Shown: positions 12,498-25,046 of the stretch, piece after piece
How positions within the stretch are numbered: position 1 is the first letter of the stretch
Layout of the letters: every line of letters starts with the position of its first letter
NCBI RefSeq assembly: GCF_000004195.4
Contig: NC_030677.2
Span: 197,197,372-197,261,371, forward strand
Source: Xenopus tropicalis
Lineage: Eukaryota > Chordata > Amphibia > Anura > Pipidae
Direction: 5' to 3'
DNA: 64,000 nucleotides
The notes under the pieces: generated by a model
Seen by the model: the letters and a program-made list of their open reading frames with translations, nothing else
What the model was told of the DNA's origin: nothing
The model's database searches: none
Made by a program: the position numbers and the translations under genes

Positions 12498-12739
12498 GTA
12501 CGTGAGCATGGGGGCGACCCCAGGGGGCAAACGGGGTGCCCAGGGGAGAGAGTGTGGGTGCTGTGGGGGCACAGGCTCAGGGTTTGTTTGGCACAATGGC
12601 AGTCGCTCACGGAGGGGGAGGGTGGGAGAAACACACAGGGAAGCCGAGATCAGGGAGATGCACAGGGATCGGGAATGTGCGGCTACTGTTGGTCACAGAC
12701 AGAGGGGCACAACATACTTGGGTAGTGACATCTAACAGC

Positions 12740-13075
12740 ACCTATAGAGCTCGCCAGCTGGCACAGCGCTGGCACCCACCCCATCAGATTGGAGCAACAA
12801 CATGCCTGGCACTGAGGTCCAGCAGCACCCACATCAGGAGCCGGCACAGTCATACACCTCACTAGCTTCCTATGGATCAGTAACTTGCAGGGTATTAGCA
12901 CCCAAATGATTGACTGGCACAGGGGTAGAACCCACTGGAGCAATAACATGCAGGGCAGTGGGACCCAACATCACCCACATCAGGAGCTGGCACAGAGGGA
13001 GAACCCATTTGGCACCGCTGGAGCAATAACATGCAGGGTAATGTGTCCCAATAGCATACAGAAAAGGAGAGAACT
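12740..13075 (+). repeat. Decayed minisatellite at the start of intron 1
   Basis: Imperfect copies of a unit of roughly 55-60 bp with GGAGCAATAACATGCAGGG, CAGCACCCACATCAGGAG and CTGGCACAG. A further copy (ACATACAGGGTAGCAGGGCC... GGTGCTGGCACA) lies at 13865-13925, beyond the inserted 113-bp array, so the array probably interrupted this older repeat. Confidence 0.6.
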
Positions 13076-13077
13076 TA

Positions 13078-13860
13078 TACAGGTATGGGATCCCTTATTC
13101 GGAAACCCCTTATCCAGAAAGTTCTGAATTACGGAAAGGCCTTCTCCCATAGACTCCATTATAAACTAATAACTCTCATTTTTTTAAATGATTTCCCTTT
13201 TCTCTGTAATAATAAAACAGTACCTGTACTTGATCCCAACTAAGATATAATTACCCCTTATTGGGGGCAGAACAATCCTATTGGGTTTATTTAATGGTTA
13301 AATGATTCCCATTTCTCTGTAATAATAAAACAGTACCTGTACTTGATCCCAACTAAGATATAATTACCCCTTATTGGGGGCAGAACAGCCCTATTGGGTT
13401 TATTTAATGGTTAAATGATTCCCTTTTCTCTGTAATAATAAAACAGTACCTGTACTTGATCCCAACTAAGATATAATTACCCCTTATTGGGGGCAGAACA
13501 GCCCTATTGGGTTTATTTAATGGTTAAATGATTCCCTTTTCTCTGTAATAATAAAACAGTACCTGTACTTGATCCCAATTAAGATATAATTACCCCTTAT
13601 TGGGGGCAGAACAGCCCTATTGGGTTTATTTAATGGTTAAATGATTCCCTTTTCTCTGTAATAATAAAACAGTACCTGTATTTGATCCCAACTAAGATAT
13701 AATTAATCTTTATTGGAGGCAGAACAGCCCTATTTGGTTTATTCAATATTTAAATGATTTTTAGCAGACTTAAGTTATGGAGATCCAAATTATAGAAAGA
13801 TCTGTTATCCAGAAAACCTCAGGTCCCGAGCATTCTGGATAACAGGTCCCATACCTGTAC
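13078..13860 (+). repeat. 113-bp tandem array in MITE-like element, about 5 units
   Basis: Terminal segments TACAGGTATGGGATCCC and GGTCCCATACCTGTAC enclose about five copies of a 113-bp unit (spacing verified between CTTATTGGGGG occurrences). Each unit has CCTATTGGGTTTATTTAA, CCCTTTTCTCTGTAATAA and CCTGTACTTGATCCCAAC. The units are more alike than the flanks, suggesting recent homogenisation. Confidence 0.9.
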
Positions 13861-14825
13861 CAGTGAAGCAGGAACATACAGGGTAGCAGGGCCCAACAGC
13901 ACCCAGATTAGGTGCTGGCACACAACCCATTTATATAAAGTGCAGCAGAGAGGTTTTCCAGTCTATTATGTACAAATTTCAAATACTGATGTATAATCTG
14001 GATGTGAATATATTTGTTTGAGGCCCTATGAATTAATGGTCAAGCGTTTCTTATGGGGGTGCTACGTTGGTGAAAGTTTGCATGCATTGCTTAGGGGTCT
14101 CCCATCATGTGGGTAACCAGTTGATACTTCCAACCGACCCAATATAAGTAATCAAAACATGTTTTGTGTAGTTGCGTGGCCAACAGTGATTGGGTTATAT
14201 AGGAATCCCAGGAAATCTGCGTGGGACGTGGGTGTCAGGCTGTTCTGTCTCGCATGTACCCTGCGATACATGGGTGGGGGGGCTGAGAACGGAATATGTA
14301 TTGGGAAACAGTCGCATTAAACATGTGCGGAGGTTGAGTCTGGTTGTGTAGCAGCTCTCTCATTTATCCAGGGATTGTGCAGTTTGGGAATGGACTATCC
14401 ACTGCCGTTGGTTTCAGTACATATTGTTCCTATTGCACAGTACCATGGAAAGCTCTTTGTGCGTAATAAACCTCTGCCCCAAGGTCTCGCTGCTTTTATG
14501 GTTGCACAGAGCCTAATGGGCTGCGGAATGTGTGTTGGGTTTGGGGGATCTCCTCCTAAACCTGTAATGATAGAGAATGTCATGTACAAAATGCATTCAT
14601 TATAAACGGTGAGTGGTTTCAGCCAGGAGTATAGAGAATATAAAGGGTCAGACAGATACTGCCTTCAATAGCCATTGCATTTACATATAACTAAGGATGT
14701 ATATTGGGAAATTCCGTAGAATGTTTTTGGTGCAGATCTCCTTTAATCATCGAGAACAAAATTGCTGTATTGTTTAAAAGACATGAATATTTTTTTAAAG
14801 TGCTAATTAGCTGTAAACATTCTGT

Positions 14826-15010
14826 GTTTAATTATTATTATTATTATTGTTATTAACATTTATTTATAAAGCGCCAACATATTCCCCAGCACTGTACAAT
14901 AGAGTGGTTACATACATTGGACATACAGAGTAACATATAAAGCAATCAGGACAAGAGGTGAAGAGAGCCCAAAAGAGCTTACAATTGTAAAGGTGCATAT
15001 AATTTCCTGT
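14826..15010 (+). repeat. Interspersed repeat with TTTATAAAGCGCC motif
   Basis: (ATT)n, then TTTATAAAGCGCCAACATAT, GCACTGTACAATAGAG and AAGAGCTTACAATTG. Related copies are at 21868-22040 and 38844-39093, with an inverted fragment at 25290-25335. It looks like the tail of a common Xenopus interspersed family; the class is undetermined. Confidence 0.6.
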
Positions 15011-15321
15011 CCCTTTAAGGAGCGAATAACCCCCAGCGTTGTCCATAGGCTGTCAGGGAATCTATTTATTGTCTGGCTGGGTTCACTGCAACTCACTGAT
15101 TAAGCAAAGAATAATTTAGGATATTGTGAGTGGCAACTTTGGGTCTTTTCTCTAGGAATTCTGGGAGTTGTAGTTCTGTGGCTGTTGCATGAAACATTTT
15201 ATTGCTACATCTGGTAAAGTCATGGCGAGGGGAATATTGTGTATTATATGGTGAAGTATGGTAGCAGGGTGCTGTACTCCTGGAACTTGCCTTAGAGTTA
15301 AAGGGGCTGTTCATCTTAACT

Positions 15322-15900
15322 TTAAAGGGGTGGTTCACCTTCAAGTTAATTTTTTGAGTGCCCTATTTGTAGCAACTTTTTTTTTATTATTTATTTTTTA
15401 TAGTTTTTGAATTAATTGCCTTTCTTTTCTGCCTCTTTGGAATGGGGGTTACTGTTTCCTCATTCATCTCTTTGTTATTCATTATCATGTCCTGTTCGTA
15501 GCAATTTTGCCATTGGTCTTCATTATTTATTTTTTATAGGTTTTTAGTTATTTGCCTTTTCCCAGCTTTTAGATGGGGGTCACTGACCCCGACAGCCAAA
15601 AACTATTGCTCTGTAAGGCTACAATTGTATTGTTATTGTTACTTTTTATTGCTTATCTTTTTATGCAGGCCCTCTCCTATTAATTTTTCCATCTCTCCTT
15701 TAAACCACTGCCTGGTTGCTAGGGTAAACAAGAACCTAGCAACCAGATAGCCGCTAAAATACCAAATAGAGAGCTGCTGAACAAAAAGCTAAATAACTGA
15801 AAAACCATCAAAAATTCAAAATGAAGACCAATTGCAAATTGTCTCAATATCAATGTCTACATCATATTAAGAGTAAATTTAAGGTGAACTACCCCTTTAA
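15322..15900. mobile_element. Complete TTAAAGG-type (T2/Kolobok-like) MITE
   Basis: Begins TTAAAGGGGTGGTTCACC and ends GGTGAACTACCCCTTTAA: inverted ends within TTAA sites. Inside are the recurrent phrases CCAGCTTTTAGATGGGGGTC and GGTTGCTAGGGTAAAC. It is a non-autonomous DNA transposon of the TTAA-target class abundant in Xenopus. Confidence 0.85.
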
Positions 15901-16158
15901 AGAAAGGTTGTGAATTTCACTTATTTCCATGTAACCAATGGAACAACTTGCAGCTATATAGTGTTAATTGTGACCTGAACTGGGGCAGAATACTGGGTTT
16001 TCAGGAAAAGCAACTGCCGCAAACCTGTTTTTTTTTGTCATTCTTTTGTTTTTTATTTACACAGAAATGCTCAGAGAGAACGAAGTCCTTTGCCTATGGG
16101 GTTGCGCTTTTAGGGCAATGACACACGAGGGGATTTATATTATTGTCGGTGATTTGGC

Positions 16159-16684
16159 TTAAAGGTCACGTCAACCCCAAAAATAGTTTTTTGCCTGATA
16201 AAAAAACATAATCCTAAGCAACTTTCCAATGTGGATTTATTGAACATTGTTAGTTCTTTAAAGGTTATTTGTAGTTAGTTTGTTTTTTGGTTTGGGAGCT
16301 ACAGTTTGAAATTTCTATTTGTTAAGTTACAATGTTTTACTTTTCTCTCTGGTGATAAAATAAGCTGTGTAATTCTGGTTTACATGTATCATAAAAATGA
16401 ATCAAAAGTAAGTTGAAAAAAAAAAGTGATTTGTAAATGTATATGCTATTGAAAGCAGCATTTGCTGAGCTCCTGGTTGTTACTTGTTAAACAATGTTGC
16501 AAAGGTCGGTCTCCTCCAGCGAGTCAGGTCTGTCAGGCTGCTGCCTTGTGTTATATTGTTTCATATGACAGAACCCACAGGGCAGGGAATAGAAAAGGAC
16601 AGACACAGCTTCTAATAGCAATTATATACACAAATAAGTCAAAAACCTTTACAAATTTATAATGAATTTATATATATCCTTTAA
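16159..16684. mobile_element. TTAAAGG-type MITE, second subfamily
   Basis: Begins TTAAAGGTCACGTCAACCCC and ends ATATATATCCTTTAA. The phrases AATCCTAAGCAACTTTCCAA and GCATTTGCTGAGCTCCTGG also occur, diverged, at 37975-38210. No coding capacity. Confidence 0.7.
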
Positions 16685-17439
16685 TGCGAAAGCAGGCATT
16701 TCCCCGCGATCAAGCCAATGTTATTTAATAACAGTAATGCTATTCAGAGGCCCCTGTAGTAGCTTACTGTATGCAAAGAAAGTTCTTTAGCTATTTATTG
16801 ATCTTTATTTTTCTTTATTTAAGATTTCTTTTTTTTTTGTAAATTAATGTCGGAGCAACCATACTGCTTGTTTGGTGGTGGAATTTTCCAAAAACCTCAT
16901 GAAGCTTGCTGGGTATGGCTTGGAGACCTGGAAGTGGCATCCCTGGGCAAAGCGTAGGCAAGAAGAGCCGCACATCTTTCACTGCTTCTGAAAGCGGCTT
17001 TACTGCTTCCTATGTGTATTATACATTGGGTGCCCTGTAGCTAACAATCAAACCTCTTTTTAGCCTTTCCAGAAGTCTCCAGTGTGACTCTAGAGTGACA
17101 CAGCTTGCATTGGCCCCAGAGAGCCACTTTGCCTCTGCAGTTTGCTTTCTACTTAAGGAAACATTGACTGGAGCTTATCCTGAGTTATAAATAGGTGTAT
17201 TATTGGCAAAGCCTGACTTTCCACGCTGGTCTGCTCACTTGGACTCCTGTCTGGGTTGATGATTAGATGTTCTGGTTTCCGTGGCACCTAGTCTGTGAGG
17301 CAATAATGGAAATAGTGTATCAAGGTCTAGAGACTCTAATTAATACACAGTTACATGCTTTCTGCCCCTACATAATGGCACGAATGTGCGTATTACTCTG
17401 TACACGGCGCATTACGTTTTTCCTAAACAGTAATAGCTC

Positions 17440-18213
17440 AGGTATGGGCCAGAATGCTCAGGACCTGGGGTTTTCCAGATAAGGAGCTTTTCATAATTTG
17501 GATCTCCATACCTTAAGTCTACTGGAAAAATCATTCAAACATTTATTAAACCCAATAGGATTGTTTTGCCTCCAGTGAGAATTAATTATATCTTAGTTGG
17601 GGTCAAGCTCAGGTACTGTTTTATTATTACAGAGAAAAGGGAATCATTTAACCATGAAATAAACCCAATAGGGCTGTTCTGCCCCCAATAAGGGGTAATT
17701 ATATCTTAGTTGGGATCAAGTACAGGTACTGTTTTATTATTACAGAGAAAAGGGAATCATTTAACCATGAAATAAACCCAATAGGGCTGTTCTGCCCCCA
17801 ATAAGGGGTAATTATATCTTAGTTGGGATCAAGTACAGGTACTGTTTTATTATTACAGAGAAAAAGGAATAATTTAAACATGAAATAAACCCAATAGGAC
17901 TGTTCTGCCCCCAATAAGGGGTAATTATATCTTAGTTGGGATCAAGTACAGGTACGGTTTTATTATTACAGAGAAAAGGGAATAATTTAAACATGAAATA
18001 AATCCAATAGGATTGTTTTGCCTCCAATAAGGGGTAATTATATCTTAGTTTGGATCAAGTACAAGGTACTGTTTTATTATTACAGTGAATAAGGAAACAA
18101 TTTTTAAAAATTAGAATTATTTGCTTATAATGGAGTCTATGGGAGATGGCCTTCCTGTAATTCAGAACTTTATGGATAACGGGTTTCCTGATAAGGGATA
18201 TTTGGGTCAGCTG
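17440..18213 (-). repeat. 113-bp tandem array, inverted orientation, about 5 units
   Basis: The same 113-bp family read on the minus strand: TATCTTAGTTGGGATCAAG, CAGGTACTGTTTTATTATT and CCCAATAGGGCTGTTCTG. Ends are AGGTATGGGCCAGAATGC and ACGGGTTTCCTGATAAGGG. Outer units differ more from the consensus than inner ones. Confidence 0.88.
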
Positions 18214-18499
18214 TATTTAGGCTAAAGTCAGATGAAGCCTATAGGGATCCAACATTAAATGGCAGGCCCCTTTATGGGCCCCGGATTACTGGGCTAGGTG
18301 TCCTCTTCTGGACAATTTCAGGTTACACCTTAGCATCTGAAATGAAGTTGTATCGGCTGGTTGTTCCTAGATCAGGAGCGCTCTCTGTTACAACTTGATA
18401 CATATGTGCAGCCTTGTTAGGAGCCTAAATCCAAGAAATAGCCTACTAGATATTTGCTTGGTACAGTCTTCTCCGAAATGTTTTTTCTATTCTCCTAAT

Positions 18500-19530
18500 T
18501 CATTTTGTGTGGACCACATTCATTATTGTATTGTTACTTTTTATTACTTGTTTTATTACTTCTATTCATGTACCAGTGTCTCATTTAAACCACTCCCTGG
18601 TTAAGGCAATTTAAACCCTAGCAACCAGATGACTGCTAAAATTTCAAACTGAAGAGATGCCAAACAAAAAGTGAAATAATTAACAAATCATAAATAATAA
18701 AACTAGTTGCAAATTTTTGTATAATATCACTCTCTACATCAACTCAAATGTGAACAACCCCTTTGAATTTTAGTATGATGTAGACATGGGTATTTTGAAA
18801 CAGTTTGCAATTGGACTTCTTTTTTTTTTTTTTTAGCTTTTTGTTTAGCAGCATGGCTAATGTCCCACGAAGAGATTTATTCGCTGTGATTTTTAAAAAG
18901 CGAGTTCCAGCAACAACATTCTCATCTTTTCCTAACAAGCGATTACTAGAGATTTCAACAACAGAGCGATTCTATTTCCCACATATCAGTGCGTCATTCA
19001 GTGCAAAGGGGAAATCACAGTGACTTTCCGCTCAGTGTGTTTTACTTTCAGCGATTCCAATAGTTTTGAATGGCAATGCTTTCTTTGTAACATCGCTCGG
19101 AAAACGGTCCCATAGCGATTCGGAACGATAAGCAATTTGAAGTAGTATCGTCGGGTTTGGTACTGGCAATTTATATTCTTCTCTATGTAGAGACAAAATG
19201 AACTCACTTTTCAGAAATCTCAGCGACTAATCTCTCCATGGGATATTAACCTAACGGTGGGATTTTGGCTAGGTATACAGATTTTCCCAGCAACCTGTCA
19301 GTGGTTTGAATGAGAAACTGGAAGATGAATAGCAGAGAGCCTGAATAGATCTATAAGTAATAAAAAGTTAGAATAACAATTCAATTGTAAGCTGCATGGG
19401 GTCAGTGACCCCCACTTAAAAGCTGGAAAGAGGCAGAAGAGAAAGGCAAACAATATAAAAACTAAAAATAATGTAGACTGATTGAAGACTGACATAGTTA
19501 CCTTTTAGGTGAAGCACGCTTTTAATGTAC
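18500..19530. mobile_element. Broken TTAAAGG-type MITE copies
   Basis: One half (about 18500-18835: CTAGCAACCAGATGACTGC, GTGAACAACCCCTTTGAA) and another (about 19270-19525: GAATAGATCTATAAGTAAT, GGGGTCAGTGACCCCCAC, CTTTTAGGTGAAG) belong to the family seen whole at 15322-15900. The stretch between (about 18836-19270) looks different and may be an insertion or unrelated intron DNA. Confidence 0.5.
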
Positions 19531-20214
19531 ATTGTGGTTAAAAAATGAATTCTGTTGACATAAAATATCATGTGGGTGTTTTTGCCTACAACATGTGTTT
19601 CGTGTTCCCCCTCGCACAGGGCGGTACTTACTTTTCAGTGGAATGTTCTGTAAGACATGGACATAAGTAAAGCTGCCTGCCCAGAGCTGTCATGCAGGAA
19701 TTGCTCAGAACGCCCACTTATACAGATCCCCTCCTGACAGTGCCATCACCTACATTAGGACTGGCCAGGGCCTCACACATAGCAGGACCTTAGGTCTGTA
19801 GGGACAAAGGGCTGGGTGCAAGAGAATGCACAAAGGTGCCCGCTGCTGACGGCAGGGCAGAGACATGGTTGCAGACATTACTGTGCCGCTGGCAGTGGGA
19901 GAGTGTAAACAAGTCCTGTGATTTCTGGGAAATGATGACTAAAAAAAAAAAAATAATTAAAATAAAGTGCTCTGCTTTTAGTAGAACTGAATGAAGCCGC
20001 TCAGCATTACGCTGGGACTGGAGGCACAAATGAAGCATTTTGTTTCCATTACACGGTTCTGTCCCCAGTTGTGGTTGCGCCCAGCTGTTACTGGACTCTA
20101 CCAATGCTCATCCTCTCAGAGCCTTCCATAACAGCTGGGGGACATGCTTGGGATTGTTAGACAGTTATACAATCTGTTCTTCATAAACCCATTATCCAAA
20201 AAGATCTGAAATAC

Positions 20215-20690
20215 AGTTCAGTCATTTGCAATTGGTCTTCATTTTTTTTTATTAATTATTCCTAGGGTCCAAATTAGCCAAGCAATGAGGCAGTGGTGTG
20301 ACTGAGAAACTGAAAAATGAATAGGAGGGGCTCTGAATAGAAAGATAAGTAATAAAAAGTAACAATAACAATGACATTGTATAAGAGTTAAAGCTAGAAA
20401 GAGTCAGAAGAAGAAAGCAAGTCATTTTTTTATCATTTGGATTAAGTTGTGTAAAATGAAATTCAAAGGAAAGACGGTATAAAAAGCTGTGTAAAATAAA
20501 TAGTGAATTTTGCCGTCCGAACACCAGATTTTACACCATTTTTCACGTAAGTTCTGGCAGAATGAAAAAACGCATAAAAACATTACACTCTTTTACGCTG
20601 CGAAGCCTGGTGTTGCCTTTTTTTTTAAACAGCATAATAATTAGGCCCTTAAAAAAACTTAAAAGTGAACCACCACTTTAATGAAACAAT
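20215..20690. mobile_element. Diverged TTAAAGG-type MITE
   Basis: Family phrases are TTTGCAATTGGTCTTCATTT, GACTGAGAAACTGAAAAATG and AAGATAAGTAATAAAAAGTA. The right part has CTTAAAAGTGAACCACCACT. Ends are degraded and internal order is disturbed. Confidence 0.5.
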
Positions 20691-21867
20691 TTCTAATGAT
20701 TTGTTGTAGAGGGGATCTCCACCTAAAAGCTGTAATAGTGTAATGAAAGAAAATGTAATTGAGCCAAATATTGATTGGTGAGGGACGGCATCAATACAAT
20801 CCTTTCCCCACAGATCTCCATGGAGCCAGTCAGAGCATCCCCCATTTGGAATATTCCAAATGAGTGGATCATACCATGTGTGTGCAGGCTGTAGAATGTT
20901 TTGTGTGGTCAGTATATGCTCATTTATTTTGCATGTAGTGGATTTGTTTCTATTACAGTAATGATTTTATACAAGGAAATCACTCAAGCCCTTCAGCACA
21001 CAGCAGCCATAAAGATCCCTTGGACATATCCCCTGCTGCCCCCCTCCAAATAATAGAAAACAATTGAAAGTGATCACCAAGCTGCACTTTGTCTGCAGAA
21101 TATTCTTAAGAGACTTATATGTTGTTTCAAATCTGTATAAATTCTGTTGTTTGGGGCACACAATGCGGTTTTTAGTCAGAATTCTAAGGTCAGAGGTGGG
21201 CATGAGTCTGTACACAGTGTCCCGTGTGTGTGGCACAAAGAAAGGAAGTGTGAATCCTGTGTTTGTCCCGGGCAGGTAGGGTGGCAGCAGGCTGAGAGTT
21301 ACACAAGAGCCGAGGGCATTCGCTTGGAGGAGGAAATATCCAGCTCTCAGGAGATTCTGCTTATTCATTTGTTTTGACAAAGGCACAATAACACTCTGAT
21401 AGTGAAGATAACCTCAAAGTGACACTGCATTATTATAGGCCAATAACACCTATAATGTAAATAAAATATAAGGATTAGGTCGCTCAAGGCGTTTTTCAGC
21501 AAGTTGTTTGTGTTAAACTCCACCCAAACACAACTTAAGCTTTTTGAAAAGTAAACATAATTTCAAGCAACTTTGAAACTTAAAAAATATGCAGCCTTTT
21601 CATGATTGTTAATGTAATACTATGGTTTGGAACAGTTCCCTAAGCCCCGCCCCCTGTTCCCCTGCTGATCTGGCTGACTACTTTGAGACTCAAATAAAAT
21701 GTAACAGTAGTCCCCTGTCCTCAGCCTGCCTTCAGCCTGCCTCCTCCCAATCTCACAATTCCCTGCACACGTGATGTCAATAAGGAACATCACAGTGCAA
21801 TGCATTGTGGGTTATGTAGTTCCTTCATAGAACTGTTTTGCAGCTGGATTTCAACATATATAAATTT

Positions 21868-22040
21868 ATTTATGTATGTATAACTTTATTTATAAAGTGC
21901 CACAAGGGTACACAGCACTGTACAATCTTACAATATAAAAAATTACACGCAGGGAGGACAAGTGTTATAATAAATACAATAAATAAGTATAAATACACAG
22001 GGAGTAAATGCCATGTGGTATGAGACACAGTAAATGGTAT
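21868..22040 (+). repeat. Interspersed repeat (TTTATAAAGTGCCACAAGG family)
   Basis: About 170 bp closely similar to the insertion at 38844-39093: ATGTATGTATAACTTTATTT, GGGTACACAGCACTGTACA, CACAGGGAGTAAATGCCATG and TGGTATGAGACACAGTA. Confidence 0.7.
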
Positions 22041-22179
22041 TTATTTAAACTTTTTTGCAGGAACACTTTATAGTGATGGGTATATTGGGGGTTTCTGTGG
22101 TGTTGTGGTTCAGAATCTGGAGTTCCCCTTTAAATTAACCGTTAGCATTAAGTAGGCATCGATATTCTAAAACAATTAG

Positions 22180-22397
22180 CACTTGGTCCACAGAGCACTT
22201 CAGTTTGAGAATCTCTCCTCCCAGGAATGTTGCGGAAGGATAAGCGCAACTGAATCTGGAATGTCTGAACAAACATTCACATTGTGTCTTTTGCCCTCGT
22301 GCACCCACCCCTCAAGCTTTAGTTTACAAAGGAAAGTCCGGTTCAGCTCCTTAGCGCCAAGCTTCGCCCCTCATCCCCAGGAACTGGGTGTCTGGCA
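22180..22397 (+). repeat. Left arm of a long inverted repeat
   Basis: About 215 bp including CAGGAATGTTGCGGAAGGAT, GGAATGTCTGAACAAACATT and CCCAGGAACTGGGTGTCTGG. It is matched by the reverse complement of 22961-23168 with moderate divergence and small indels. It lies in intron 1, so the transcript could fold into a long hairpin. Confidence 0.85.
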
Positions 22398-22429
22398 AAA
22401 TAACAGCCGGCACGCATATACAAGTGACC

Positions 22430-22800
22430 TTCGTTTTTTATTTTTTTATGGTTTTTCCGTTATTTAGCTTTTTTGTTCAGCAGCTCTCTGGTTTGGTATT
22501 TCAGCAGCTATCTGGTTGTTAGGGTTTTATTTTTCCTAACAACCAGGCAGTGGGTTAAACGAGAGGCAGGAATAGGAATAGGAGAGGGGCTGCATAGAAA
22601 CATAAGCAATAAAAAGTAACAATATTAAGCAATAGTTTTTGACTGCTGACCTCCAATTAATAGCTGGAAATGGGTAGCAGAGAGGAAGGCAAATAATACA
22701 AAAACAGCAAAAAATGATTTATTAATAAATAATGGAAACGAACTGCAAAGTTGCTGGGAATAGGGCATTCTATTACATAGTAAAGGATAACTTAAAGGAT
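22430..22800. mobile_element. TTAAAGG-type MITE in the spacer of the inverted repeat
   Basis: Contains CAGCAGCTATCTGGTTGTTA, CTAACAACCAGGCAGTGGGT and AACATAAGCAATAAAAAGTA, typical of the family. It occupies much of the spacer between the two arms. The ends are degraded. Confidence 0.55.
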
Positions 22801-22960
22801 TGGTGGAAAGGCAAAATGTGAGTATATAGGGGAATAAGAAATAAATGAATAGGTAGATCCTGTTTGTAAAGCAATGGTTTATGGGTGTGTGCTAAACCGG
22901 AGGGTGTGAGAGTTCCCTGTAAAAGTTAATTGTGTGTGAGTGCAGTGTGAGGCAGTTAGA

Positions 22961-23168
22961 CTGTCAGACACCCAGTTCCTGGGGTTGAGAGGCGAAGTTT
23001 GGCGCAGAGACACTAAACCGGACTTTCTTTTGTAAATGAAAAGGTCGCTGCAGCAGGGCAAAAGGCACAATGTGAATGTTTGTTCAGACATTCCAGATGT
23101 AGTTGCGCTTATCTTTCTGCAACATTCCTGGGAGGAGACTTTCTCAGACTGAAGTGCTTTGTGGAATC
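22961..23168 (-). repeat. Right arm of the long inverted repeat
   Basis: Reverse-complement partner of 22180-22397. GTCAGACACCCAGTTCCTGG opposes CCCAGGAACTGGGTGTCTGG, and AATGTTTGTTCAGACATTCC opposes GGAATGTCTGAACAAACATT. The arms begin in almost the same bases, which argues for one duplication-inversion event rather than two chance transposon copies. Confidence 0.85.
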
Positions 23169-24411
23169 CAGGGAAGGATTGGGGGGCTGGAGCGTGTGAA
23201 TCCCCCTCCTGAGTTTATTTTAGGTATCTTGACCTAAGCCTACTGCCTCCTGATGGGGCCATGATGCTTTCCATTTGAGGGCCACTTATTTCCCATATGT
23301 AGGTTTCTGATCTCTGTGGCAGCCGCATAGGAACACATTAGCCACATTAGCAGGAAAGCGGCACAGAGCTGTGGTGCATAATGCAAAGCACAACTTATCA
23401 CAAAATGGTATATATGGCTGTACTGAGGGATGAATAATAGATTAGAGATGGCACCAGTGCTAAGTTCCCTTATTACTTGGTTTGGCTGCGATATCTGTGG
23501 TTTCTGGGAAATAAGTACTTGATAAGGAAAATGAAACTCAAATCCTGATGGGTAAATGCAGCAGATCCCGATTATGACATTGTAAATACAGTGAATAATG
23601 TACCCCCTATTATAAAATGAGTAGTTTATATATAGTTATAACAAACAAGGGTCTTACAATAATTTAAGAAACAAGGGTATACAGAGTAACAATAGGGACA
23701 AATGGACCTACTCTCAAAAGCAGTCGAAAGGGGTTAAGTGTACATTTAAACAAAAGGATTTTGGAAACTGATTGATGATTTATGATATATAAACATTTGG
23801 TCAGGTTAGACACATTGGGTATGCTTCCCTAAACAGAGGGGTCTTTAGTTTAGAAGGAAAGGGAAAGTCTGATGTCTCGAGGCAGAGGGTTCCAGAGACA
23901 GGCAGAAGCCTGGGAGAAGTCTTGCAGTCGGGAATGGGATGAAGTGATGAGAGAAGAGAGGGAAGGTCAGAATCAGAGCGTAGGTTGCGTGAAGCAGTGT
24001 ATTTTGAGATCATAGCTGAAATACAGGGGCTTCATTAGTAAGGGCCTTATATGTGAGTGTCAATTTGAGATAATTTGAATTTTATTTTAGAGGAGACTAG
24101 GAGCCAGTGAGGAGATGTGCATAGGGGAGCGACTGATGTGGAACGGTGAGACAGATGAATGAGCAGCTTTTAGAACAGATTGGAGTTGAAATGTGTTGGA
24201 ATACCTGCAAGGAGTAAAGCTGGGCATGAACATATCGATCAAATTGTATGACAGCGCTGCTCCAGTCCCAGTGGTGCTGCATGGCCGGCCCGCGACTTGG
24301 CCTGAGTTTTAGATATCGGCCCCCTTATTTAATTGAGTTTGACACCCCTAGTCAATCGGGCAGGTTAGAAAATTTCGGTCGGATAACGATAAAATCTGCG
24401 CATGTATTGTG

Positions 24412-25046
24412 TTATTAATTATATCTTAGTTGGGATCAAGTACAGGTACTGTTTTATTATTACAGAGAAAAGGGAATCATTTAACCATTAAATAAACCCA
24501 ATATGGCTGTTCTGCCCCCAATAAGGGGTAATTATATCTTAGTTGGGATCAAGTACAGGTACTGTTTTATTATTACAGAGAAAAGGGAATCATTTAACCA
24601 TGAAATAAACCCAATAGGACTGTTCTGCCCCCAATAAGGGGTAATTATATCTTAGTTGGGATCAAGTACAGGTACTGTTTTATTATTACAGAGAAAAGGG
24701 AATCATTTAACCATGAAATAAACCCAATAGGGCTGTTCTGCCCCCAATAAGGGGTAATTATATCTTAGTTGGGATCAAGTACAGGTACTGTTTTATTATT
24801 ACAGAGAAAAGGGAATCATTTAACCATGAAATAAACCCAATAGGGCTGTTCTGCCCCCAATAAGGGGTAATTATATCTTAGTTGGGATCAAGTACAGGTA
24901 CTGTTTTATTATTACAGAGAATAGGACATCATTTTTAAAAAATTACAATTATTTGCTTATAATGGATTCTATGGGAGATGGCCTTCCCATAATTTGGAAC
25001 TTTCTGGATATCAGGTTTCCAGATAATGGATCCCATACCTGTACTT
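24412..25046 (-). repeat. 113-bp tandem array, inverted, left-truncated, about 5 units
   Basis: Starts abruptly inside a unit (TTATTAATTATATCTTAGTT) and ends with the normal terminus GATCCCATACCTGTAC. Inner units are almost identical. The missing left terminus suggests a deletion or an insertion/recombination junction near 24412. Confidence 0.85.

Noticed and set aside
20967..21386. 139-codon minus-strand frame in intron 1
   Set aside because: No recognisable domain, no supporting splice signals, and overlapping frames on the other strand. Chance is likelier.
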